This document shows positions 55,380 through 64,000 of a stretch of 64,000 nt of DNA, piece by piece. A model generated the notes under the pieces. That model saw only the letters and a program-made list of their open reading frames with translations. It was not told the DNA's origin and ran no database searches. The first letter of the stretch is position 1, and each line of letters opens with the position of its first letter. The translations under genes were made by a program, and so were the position numbers. Source of the stretch: Mugil cephalus (taxonomy: Eukaryota; Chordata; Actinopteri; Mugiliformes; Mugilidae); contig NC_061770.1 in NCBI RefSeq assembly GCF_022458985.1, positions 1-64,000 on the forward strand, read 5' to 3'.

Positions 55380-55590
55380 TCATAAATAAGTGGTTCCTCC
55401 CACCGTCCATAGACGTGCTTGTTAGATTCATTGATGATTCTTGATTGAGCGTAGGTGTGAGTGTGAATGTTGTCTGTCTCTCTGTGTCCAGGGTGTACCC
55501 CCGCCTCTCATACAGTGACAACTGGGATCGGCTCCAGCCCCCACGACCGTTGTGAGGATAAGCAGTTACAGAAAACAAATGAACAAATAA
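55380..55590 (+). repeat. Teleost repeat 'CCAGGGTGTACCCCCGCCTC'
   Basis: CGTAGGTGTGAGTGTGAATG, TTGTCTGTCTCTCTGTGTCC, AGGGTGTACCCCCGCCTCTC, GATCGGCTCCAGCCCCCACG and GAGGATAAGCAGTTACAGAA follow the order of a very abundant fish interspersed repeat. Confidence 0.65.
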
Positions 55591-56680
55591 GTGCATGTCA
55601 GCAAGAAGATTTTTAATACAACATGAATTTTTGTCATCAAAAAACTGATTGACGAGAGACACCAGCGGATATGGAGAGAATGTCAAATATCCAACCTAAA
55701 ACATCATTACAGCATAGCCTGATGGGTCATTTATTTTAACACTGCTCAGTTAAGATGTTGAGATGATTGTGGAGCCATATAGCTGTTAATTTTAGTGACG
55801 CATTCATGGTGGCATACATTGCATACATTGCATTCAGCTTTGTCAGTTTAACCAAACCTAGCATCCTCAACGCTATACTGAGGGCTATACAATAGAAACA
55901 CATGGGTATCAAGAATATTTTATGAATTTAATTAATTAAAACATGGATACATTTCCACTTTCCACATCAATACATTATACAATTTTAGTTCAAAAACCTG
56001 TCCCAAATGTCTGCTCTGCTTCATCTGCTCCCCACACAGTAAAAAATTAACTTCAGTGTTGTCAGTTACAGGTTAGGTTACTTTGAAATGAGTTCAAATA
56101 GCTGGTTCATTTCATTCAGTTCCTCCCATCTACAGCCACATTCTAGCTTCTTTGACTGTTTGAGGAAAAGCTGGAAATCTTGATTTTTGTGTTCAAAGGA
56201 GTAGAAACTGAAACTGAAACCAAGCAGTAATAGCAGTAAGGTATCATGGGTGTCAGAAGTCTGGTTAAACATTTTCATCTCCAATGTTTGTCAAACAGCT
56301 ACAAATCAAGCAAGCAAAACGGCTGGCGAGAACAGAACATGCAGTTCCTTCCAGATTACTATTCTTAATACTCTGGAGAATAGACAGCATTTGTCCTGTG
56401 TTGGACTGTTGTAACACCCTACATTTGCATAATGCAAGCATGTTTGTACATGCCCAGACAGACAAATAGACTTTCCAAGTTAATATCGGAAATGATGCAA
56501 TTAACTGATTATATATTTTCATCTATTTGTTTATGTACACTTGTGTTATTAATAAAATATGTAATAAAAATTTGTGAATTAATTCATTTCTGATAATTGT
56601 GGTTATGGTTCTCCATATGAGGATTTCATACATGGCACAATAAAATTCCCAAACACATGTTCCTAATACTGACCTTCACC
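55591..56680. other. Region downstream of rtel1, no gene recognised
   Basis: Immediately 3' of the rtel1 stop on the minus strand; presumably holds its 3' untranslated part. No further exon (such as one encoding the RING-like C-terminus of long RTEL1 isoforms) was recognised. Confidence 0.35.
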
Positions 56681-59223
56681 TTAACGTGGTTCTTCATTTA
56701 CCACAGGAACATCAGAAGTGGAGAGTGGCGTACCTATCAGAGCGTCCAACATCTCACTGTACTGCTTCTTATGGTAAGGACGAAGTACCATGCCAAATCC
56801 TTAAGAAAAGAAAGACAGAGGAAAAAAATCAGTTGAAACCTCAGACAATTACTACTGTAATTAAATTCACTTATTTGAACAAACTTACTGACTAGAAGGT
56901 TGAAGTTATGATCTTTCTCTGTGAACAGGCTCACCGCTTTAGTCACCAGGTTTTCATAGTTGTCTGTCATTTTGTAATTGTGAATGGCCTGAAACACTTG
57001 AGCAGATTTTTCCGCTCCAAGGGCTTTTTTCACATCAGAAAGGAAGACGGCGTGGACACTGTTTGGTGCCGAACCTGATGCACAAAGTTCACTTTATATT
57101 TAACAAAACATAACATTCACATTTACATATCACTGGCTTAATAGTATAAGTGCCTAAGTTATTGTTTGATTACAGTATCAATAAAAATACCAGTGTGCTT
57201 GATAAAAATTACATTTCCTCTTGTTTTCTGAAAACGGTCAAATATGGCTTAGGCAATTATGCTATTAGGCTAATGATATCTAACACATCTACATTATTCT
57301 TACAAAGATGAGCTGAAACAAAACACACTAACAGATATGATATCTCTTAGTCTGAGTATTTCTGGACACATAGTGAAGAGGCAGTGTGGAAACCATGGTT
57401 GAACCATGGTTGAACCATGTTCAAAATAATAGCAGTTCAGCATCACTAACCAGATCGATCGCTGATTTTGATAGAAATTATATAGAAATAATATACCAGT
57501 AAGTGTAGTAGAGTTAAAGAAAATCTGTACAGTCATGACATGCATGCTGGTGATTCTATGTAATTTAATCATTAATTGGAAAATTATAGTGTGGAGTAGA
57601 GATCAATATATATATAGGGCCGATATTTGCGTTTTTACTGGTATCAGCATCAGCTGAAAAATTCAGTGGTGTAAAAAAAATCGGGATACCCTTAAAATTT
57701 AACGCAGTCAATGAAATATTTGTGGAAAATTCTTTTTTTGTGTTTCAAACTGTGTGGCTGCATTAGACAGACACAAACAAATACAAAGGAAATTTATTTT
57801 GTTTACAAGAAAAACAAAATTAAATTCTTCACAGTTTCAATATGTCAGTTCTCAACATTGTCAGTATCAGAATCAACAAGAATGTCCTCAAAACAGATCA
57901 CAAAATAAATAAACCATCACATCATCAAATGAATATTTAGTACTTCTGCCATTAGCACACAGTGGAGCTCTAATCCTGACTGGTATGCTACAAAAACAGA
58001 GGTCACACACTCTAATATTACATTGGACCACCGTGAACTTTGATCACAGCACTTCAAACGGGTCTGCTGAAGCATTGTTTCAATAACCCTCTGCAATGAC
58101 ACAAGATTTATTTCCTCCCAGTGTTGCATTAATTATTCATCAAGATCTATTGATGACGGGAGAGTCTGAGCACTGCAGAAAACCTTCTCCAGCACACCAA
58201 AGATTCTCAGTGGGTTCAGCTGACCTCATTCTTTGGGCATAATGCAACTGAACCTAGACCTAAGCAACTGCAGCAACCCCAGATCATAGCACTGCCCTCA
58301 CAGGCTTTTCCAGTAGACACTAGGCATGGTGGATGCGTCACTTCATCTGCCTCTCTTCTTACCCCGATTCCCCATCACTCTGGAACAGGGTAAATCTGGA
58401 CTCATCAGACCACATGAGCTTCTTCCATTGCTTCAGAGTCCAATCTTTGTGCTCCCTTTCAAATTGAAGCTGTTTACCGTTTAGCCTGATTGATTAGTGA
58501 TTTTCTTAAGTCTACACAGCTGTTCAGTCCCAATTCCGTGAGTTCTCGTCGCATTGTACATGCAGAAATGCTTTTACTTTCAGTATTGAATACAGCCCTG
58601 AGTTCTACTGTTGGTTGATTTCAGTAAACGTTTCAGTAATCGCCGATCACAATCAATCAGGACTTTTGTCTGACCACATTTTTTCCCCGAAGAATACTTA
58701 AGACAGTTCTTAAGTAGTTTCTGCAGTCTCCTTAGATGTTTTCTCTGCTTGATGCATGCCAATGATATGACTCTTCTCAAACAGACTAACATCTTCTCCT
58801 GAACCCCAGGATGTGTCTTTTGACATGGTTATTTAAGAAATGGGAAGGTAAATGAGAAGCTATTCATTACATCAGTTGGCGTTAAATAACTTGTTGCCAG
58901 TTGAAAGGTAATAGTCCATGCAGTAATTATCGAATAGGAGACTCATACCTATTTGCTTAGTTAAATCCAGGTCGAAGCTTTTTTTTTTTTTTTTTTTAGC
59001 CAGGCAGTGAATGACATATACAGTTGTCTGTAAATGGCAAATGTTAAATCAAAAAGTAAAAGCATGGAATCTCATACCAGTCTGAGGTTTTCTTAGTCCT
59101 TGCTTGGTCAGGTGCCATCCTCCTTTGTTGAGCTGCTGTGTATTCAACTGATTGTCTTCAACTAGCTGTCTCTCTGTAACTTCTAGAAAATTAAAACTAC
59201 AGTTATTGTCCTTCTTCTTCTTT

Positions 59224-59283
<60 letters not shown>

Positions 59284-62200
59284 TGACTATTAAACACTGA
59301 GAGAAAAATATACAGTATTGGCAGCTATGACAAAAATCCAGTAGTTTCCTCCCAGTTACGTGTCCTAAAGGATGGAGAGGGTGGTGGACATTGTTCATGA
59401 TGGACTGAGTTTGTTTAAGGTCCACTGACGTCAGGGACTCCAGCTCTGTCCCTACCACAGAGCGAGTCTTCTGTATCACTTTGTTCAGCCGCAAAATGCC
59501 CTTCTTCTTAGTGCTGCCTCTGACTTTGAGTTGTAGTTCAAGTCTGAGGTGTACAGGGTTAACAGGACAGGGGAGAGCACAGTCCCCTGTGGTGCTTCAG
59601 TGCTGCTGACAATAGTCCCAGATGTGCAGTTCCCCAACCTGACAGACATTTCTGTCTCTACATGGTTGTGCATTTACAATTTTCCTCTGCTCTCTGTATC
59701 GCACACGGCACCCCAATGTGCACACATATAAGTGAGCACACTCCCACCAGCAGACAGAGAGCTTGTATCGGAAATTATGTCAGTCAAAAATAAAAGCATA
59801 TTATTTCTCTTTTGTTTGATTGGGTTCTCTTTGTCTACTGCTAGGACTTTCACCAAAATATGCAGATGTTTTGAGTCATTTTTCTGCAGAAAGAGGTCCA
59901 GCACTGTAATTGTTCTTATTGTTCTACCTTGTTCTATCTGACCCCCTGCCTGCACTGTGGGTCTACGAACAGAGGATTGGGAGGGCTCCAGGACCTGATG
60001 GTGTGTCACTGTCCTGCCTTAAAGTCTGCGCTGACCAGCTTCCTCCTGTCTTCAGAACAGCACCATGGAGTTGTGTGAGGTACCCTCCTGCCTCAAATGC
60101 TCCACCATCATCCTGGTCCTCAAGAAGTCCCATATCACAGGATTAAATGAGTAAAGACCAGCCACCCTAGCGTTTGTAGTCATGAAATCCTTTGAACGGC
60201 TGGTGTTGGCCAACCTGAAGGACATCACTGACAGGAGGCAGCAGGTGAGACTGGGATGTTTCACATCCAGCACCCGGACTCTCAGCACTGGCGGCCCTCA
60301 GGGGTGTGTTCTCTCCCCACTGCTCTTCTCCCTTTAAACTAATGACTGCACCTCTGGGGACACCTCTGTGAAAGTCCTGAAGTTTGCAGATGACACCACC
60401 GTCATTGGACTCATCCAGGACGGGGACGAGTCTGCATACAGACGGGAAGTAGATCAACTGGTCCTCTGGTGCAGTCAGAACCACCTGGAGCTAAACCCAC
60501 TCAAGACTGTGGAGATGACTGTGGACGTTAGGAATCTACCCCTCCTCTTACCATCTTAAACAGGACCGTCCCTACAGTGGACTCATTCAGGCTCCTAGGG
60601 TCCACAATCTTACGAGACCTGAAATGGACCTCCCACATTGACTCTGTTAGAGAGAAGACCCAGCAGAGGTTGTACTTCCTGCGTCAGCTCAGGAAGTTCA
60701 ACCTGCCCCAGGAGCAGCTGATCATCTTCTACTTTGCAATAATCCAATATGTCCTGACTGCATCCATCACGGTCTGGTTTGGATCTGCCACCGGACAGGA
60801 CAGGGACAGACTACAGAGACACTCAGTTCTGCTGAGGGGATTATTGGCACTGAGCTTCCCTCCATCCAAGACCTGTACCGGTCCAGGGTCAGGAAACTGG
60901 CCGGTAAAATCTCCACTGACCCCTCACACCCTGGACACTAACTATTCAGACTCCTCTCCTCAGGCCGGCGCTACAGAGCACCATATGAAAGCCACCTGGC
61001 ACAAAAACAGTTTCTTTACCCCCAGGCTGGTGCTCTGATGAATTCTGAGCAGTCACCGAACACATGACTGTTCCCAGTAACTCTCATTCCATTTTTTGTA
61101 CATACTACTGTTCATGTTCATATTCATGTTCATATTCGCTCTATATACTATACAGATGTATATACTATTTTTTTAGAAATCTATTAATGTTGTACAGTTT
61201 TTTCAGTTTTTTCATACGTTCTATTTTATGCTTATTCAAGTGTTGTTTTTTATTTTGTCGTGCCACTGAGCAAAATGACCGAAGTCAATGTATGTTATCA
61301 CACTATCTGGCTGACTGTCTACTGTGGGTTTTAGAGCATTCAGTTGCTCAGCTCCACGCCTTTGGAACATTCTCCCACCTTACATTCAAAACAGACAATG
61401 ACATGCTTCAAATCCAGACTCAAAACACATCTTTTTAAAATAGCTAAGTGAATTTAATCCGCTTTCCCTCTCACCTAATTTTTATATATTCTTAAATCTG
61501 CTTTTATTTTTTATTATGTTGCATTGTATGTTTTGTTCTTCAAATATGTATTATGTGTATATGTGTGTGTGTGTATGTGTGTGTATATATCTTTTTTTTT
61601 TCTCCGCAATTTATATATGCAGTTTTATGTAAGGTCACCAATAAAATGTTTATTTTATTATTATTATGATAATTATGATCATCTGACCACCATCTGCTTC
61701 ATCCTCCGCAAAAATGGGTCTCTCAACCCTCCTTCTAGTCATTGGTTCAAATGCGTAAGCTACTGGGTTAGTTGAGAGAAAAATTTCCATTTCTGCTTTG
61801 TCCTCTGACAGATTATCTCCCTAAACTGTATCTTCTTCAATAGCAGCCAAAGCAACTAACCAATCCAGTGACGTAGAAGATACAGTAGATTATAAACATG
61901 AGATACTATTGTATAGCTCTTTTTTTTGGTCACTAAGTTTTATTTTCTATGCCTGTACATGTTTGTGCATGTGTTGTGTGTATATGTGTAATCTTCATTC
62001 ACTGATATGGACTGAGTTATGAATTATGGGTGCAGCGCATTGGCAACTATATTGCAATTGTGTGTACTTATTATTCTTCCACCGTTTTTTGCTGGCTAAC
62101 TCTACCCAAAGTTCTGAAGTAATATAAACAATATTATATCAAAACGTGCGTCTCGATCAGAAATGTTGTGCTATGACTTTTCTAAGAGATTCTTCCCACG

Positions 62201-63851
62201 GGGTGGGAATAAACAACAAAAAAGTTTTTTTCCCCCCATATAAGTGAGAAGCCCTTAAAAAAGGGCAACATTCCGAAATGACTTGCTTTGCTTAATGATT
62301 ACTAGGCCATGCTTTAGAGTAGAGAAATGATTCAAAGTTTGGACGAGACACAACAAGTGAAGTGAAAATTCCACAAAACGATGTGGGATTCTGTAGCCAC
62401 ACTCCAACTTACACTAACTTTCCTCAAATTTCACAAAAAAAAAAGTCCTTTAAGTACTCTAGTGGCCACATTCTTTGAGGTACAGAGAGAAAAACTACAT
62501 TATAACATAGGCATTTTGGTGTGTGTCTGATTCCTGTAGGTTTTGACTGCAAGCTCAGCTGAGAGCGGAATGCGCTGAGAACTTTTCTAATTTTTTCCCC
62601 ATTTGTGTGTAGGTGATAATTGGGTCCCATTTTTTGGACGAAAATACGTGGGCATACTCGTCTCTCTCTCTCATCACAGCAGCCACAATCTTCACATTAC
62701 ATGCATGGAACAAACAAAACAAATGAAAAGGACCCTCAACTCAGTGTGTTTTACTTGACTTTTCGGTCCCGAGATATGTGCATTTGTTTGGAGGGCAAAA
62801 CCCAGGGTACAGGAGAAATACCTATGGGCTGTGTTTAGGCAGCTACGCTCAGGCAGCAACTGTTGGCCGTGGTAGCCATGGCAACAGAACCTTGACCTTC
62901 TGTCCTGAAAACCACTTGTCATGGTTTTTGGCCATTTTTGTTTTTGTGCTGCTTTTATTTAGTTTGTTTCCGGACTTTTCATGTTTGGCTGTGGCGTTCG
63001 GTGGAGTGGCTGTCCGTTGGTGTATTCAAGTGAGCAACTGCTAGCGTTGTCCATGCCCGTGTCTAGTAGAAGGGGAATTATTCAATTTTTATACTGTTTA
63101 ACTGTTTTATATTGTAATTAGTTAAAACAAACATGTTTATTTGCCTAAAATATTTGTCCTGTGTTTTATCATAATCATATTGATGATCACTCATGTCACA
63201 TCATTGAAGTTACTCAGTGATCATGACATTTCAAGCAAAAAGTATCGGCAATACTAGCCCTGTATTTACTTGGACTCTGCGGACAGATGGAGATTCGTTC
63301 CTGAATGTTGGGGTTTGCATCCACAGTGGACAAGGCAACACCATGAGACAAGCTCCAAGCAAGAGTTCAAAGAACTGGATCACCTTGGACACCGATTTGC
63401 CTACTATTTTGTACATTTGTTCATTAATTCTGTACATTTTTTCCTTACATTATGTTATGTTGTTTTATTTTACTAAATAATAACTTTATTTTACTTTTTA
63501 TTTTATTTTAATATGATTTTATCTTTCTGTTTATGTGTGTTTTGGTAGTGGTTCTTTTATGTGCAACTAAGCTACTGTGCCTGAGCAATTTCCCTTGAGG
63601 ATCATTAAAATCTATCCAAGGTCTAGCCTATTTCAAAACTTAAAAACTTAAAAAAGCACTACTACCACAAGAATTAATAATAATCATTTAAAGAAAAATG
63701 CTACGTTTCATACCGCTCTGCAGTATCATTGCTTTCTTCTCTTCCTTGGACAGTGAGTGATCAGGTTTGTATCCACATCCCTGCCCAGTCAGCTCCTGGC
63801 ATTTCTCATCAAACCTCTTTTTGTGATGCGGACGTATAAACTGGTAGAAGC
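56681..63851 (-). CDS. rtel1: Regulator of telomere elongation helicase 1, last four coding exons
   Basis: RTEL1 is an iron-sulfur DNA helicase that dismantles T-loops and D-loops in the nucleus. Exons: 63851-63714 (138 nt, [20 protein letters not shown]...[13 protein letters not shown]), 59182-59078 (105 nt, [16 protein letters not shown]), 57074-56889 (186 nt, [20 protein letters not shown]...NYENLV...[13 protein letters not shown]) and 56799-56681 (119 nt, [20 protein letters not shown]..., stop TAA at 56681). All have consensus GT and AG sites, and the split codons fit (G|AA, G|GT, A|GA). The exons correspond to the end of the first harmonin-like domain, the linker, and the second harmonin-like domain; the helicase part lies beyond the window. 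A GTAAAT at 56700 could be an alternative donor. Introns of 4.5 and 2.0 kb are filled with mobile elements. Confidence 0.93.
57388..57422. repeat. Short GGTTGAACCAT tandem repeat
   Basis: Three imperfect units (ACCATGGTTGA) within an rtel1 intron. Confidence 0.7.
57598..57665. repeat. hAT-like end fragment
   Basis: GTAGAGATCAATATATATAT then GGGCCGATATTTGCG and GGTATCAGCATCAGCTGAAA resemble the 'gatcgaccgata...ggcatcagc' type hAT relics; related to 4540-4660. Confidence 0.35.
57950..58830 (-). pseudogene. Tc1-like transposase, N-terminal to central part
   Basis: In an rtel1 intron, on the minus strand. A decayed N-terminal region contains [16 protein letters not shown]. Then come [20 protein letters not shown] (first catalytic D, about 58410), RFTLFQSDG and READEV, and [18 protein letters not shown]. 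The part with the second D is degraded. Same subfamily as 19350-19716. Multiple stops and frameshifts. Confidence 0.75.
59225..59281. repeat. CA microsatellite
   Basis: (CA)n of about 28 units in an rtel1 intron, about 45 bp upstream of the 59182 exon. Confidence 0.97.
59290..59680 (-). pseudogene. L2/Rex1-group LINE RT fragment
   Basis: On the minus strand, [20 protein letters not shown] then [20 protein letters not shown] (RT motif B region) is joined by a deletion to [20 protein letters not shown] and [12 protein letters not shown] near the C-terminus. Same family as 11193-12050. Confidence 0.78.
59681..59959. other. Unassigned intron sequence
   Basis: Sequence between two oppositely oriented LINE pieces; nothing recognised. 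Confidence 0.3.
59960..61280 (+). pseudogene. L2-clade LINE RT, internally deleted
   Basis: Pieces in order: [20 protein letters not shown] (RT start), [17 protein letters not shown], then a deletion of roughly 90 residues that removes motif A. The order continues with VRLG...[18 protein letters not shown] (motif B), [20 protein letters not shown] (catalytic FADD, about 60380), [39 protein letters not shown], then [19 protein letters not shown], and HKNSFF near the end. Several frameshifts. The 3' untranslated part runs to about 61280. Inserted in rtel1's long intron, opposite to the gene. Confidence 0.88.
61290..61480 (+). pseudogene. LINE C-terminal tail fragment
   Basis: [20 protein letters not shown] followed by an [12 protein letters not shown] end is a degenerate copy of the RAFS-APRLWN-LP...FKS-LKTHLF pattern at the end of L2-type ORF2 proteins (compare 37700-37850). 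Confidence 0.5.
61481..62924. other. Intron sequence with simple repeats
   Basis: TG-rich run near 61557-61595 and a TTATTATTCTTCCACCGTTT word (62069-62088) typical of a fish DNA-repeat end. No gene recognised. Confidence 0.35.
62925..63650 (+). repeat. L2-clade LINE derivative, copy 4 with 3' end
   Basis: The 5' part (62925-63060) matches copy 3 (17060-17210). The 3' part (63380-63640: CACCTTGGACACCGATTTGC to TTTTATGTGCAACTAAGC) matches copy 1's tail and ends GCAATTTCCCTTGAGGATCA then TTAAAATCTATCC, the usual 3' terminus of L2/Rex1-type LINEs. The middle differs. Lies in the rtel1 intron just downstream of the 63714-63851 exon. Confidence 0.6.
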
Positions 63852-64000
63852 CTGTGACACATCATCTGTATTAAAATGAACTCCAAACAATATGTAAGTG
63901 CATTCTGTAGTACAGGCACTGGAACCCAACAAATTACAGTAGTCTGAAAATGTAGTGCATTTACAGTACAGTAGTGTTTAGGCCTGTTGTATTGCATAGT

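Noticed and set aside
59049..59297. Frame including a CVCVCV run
   Set aside because: The run is a translated CA microsatellite; only the downstream splice-bounded part (59078-59182) is real, as an rtel1 exon in another context.

Overview
The window looks like a repeat-packed stretch of a ray-finned fish (teleost) genome. Two host genes are recognisable by their vertebrate protein sequence and by introns with matching codon phase. Around and inside them lie many typical teleost mobile elements: Tc1, hAT, L2-clade and L1 LINEs, a Penelope-like element, a Ty3/gypsy-type element, an endogenous-retrovirus-like element, foldback and MITE-like elements, minisatellites and microsatellites. There is no bacterial-style operon. 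Almost all the larger reading frames are broken mobile-element proteins.

Host genes, both on the minus strand. (1) icmt (protein-S-isoprenylcysteine O-methyltransferase): exons 1-3 at 22133-21915, 21393-21305 and 21068-20899, with consensus splice sites and consistent phase. The catalytic C-terminal exons are not seen. (2) rtel1 (regulator of telomere elongation helicase): its last four coding exons at 63851-63714, 59182-59078, 57074-56889 and 56799-56681, covering the end of the first harmonin-like domain, the linker and the second harmonin-like domain. A third, unidentified gene may end at 23135-23050 on the minus strand.

Layout. 0-5.8 kb: hAT-type end, a 1.85-kb element with long inverted termini, a decayed L1. 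6-10.3 kb: a palindromic, module-swapped duplication next to a broken hAT transposase. 10.3-13 kb: L2-clade LINE pieces cut by a 237-bp module and by a MITE. 13-17 kb: two copies of a GTTAGC minisatellite element flanking a Penelope-like element with head-to-head arms. 17-20.9 kb: LINE, hAT and Tc1 fragments. 20.4-22.2 kb: icmt with a partial exon duplication. 25.0-28.3 kb: a 3.2-kb foldback with arms of about 1.45 kb and an 8-bp target duplication. 28.8-30.5 kb: an intron-bearing DDE integrase-like pseudogene. 30.6-33.6 kb: LINE 3' end, two MITEs and a minisatellite. 34.2-39.4 kb: a Ty3/gypsy-type element whose middle is occupied by an L2 LINE. 40-49.7 kb: a minus-strand retrovirus-like element with a 5-kb L1 inserted, bounded by a 16-bp target duplication and carrying a very GC-rich 3' region. 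50-54.3 kb: third minisatellite copy, LINE pieces and a full-length Tc1. 56.7-64 kb: rtel1 with introns full of Tc1 and LINE debris.

The strongest unexplained structures are the giant foldback, the minisatellite element with a hairpin at each end sharing one loop motif, the A-B/A'-B' module-swapped palindrome, and the exact 92-bp duplication of icmt exon 3. All family assignments were made by eye from sequence, without database searches.
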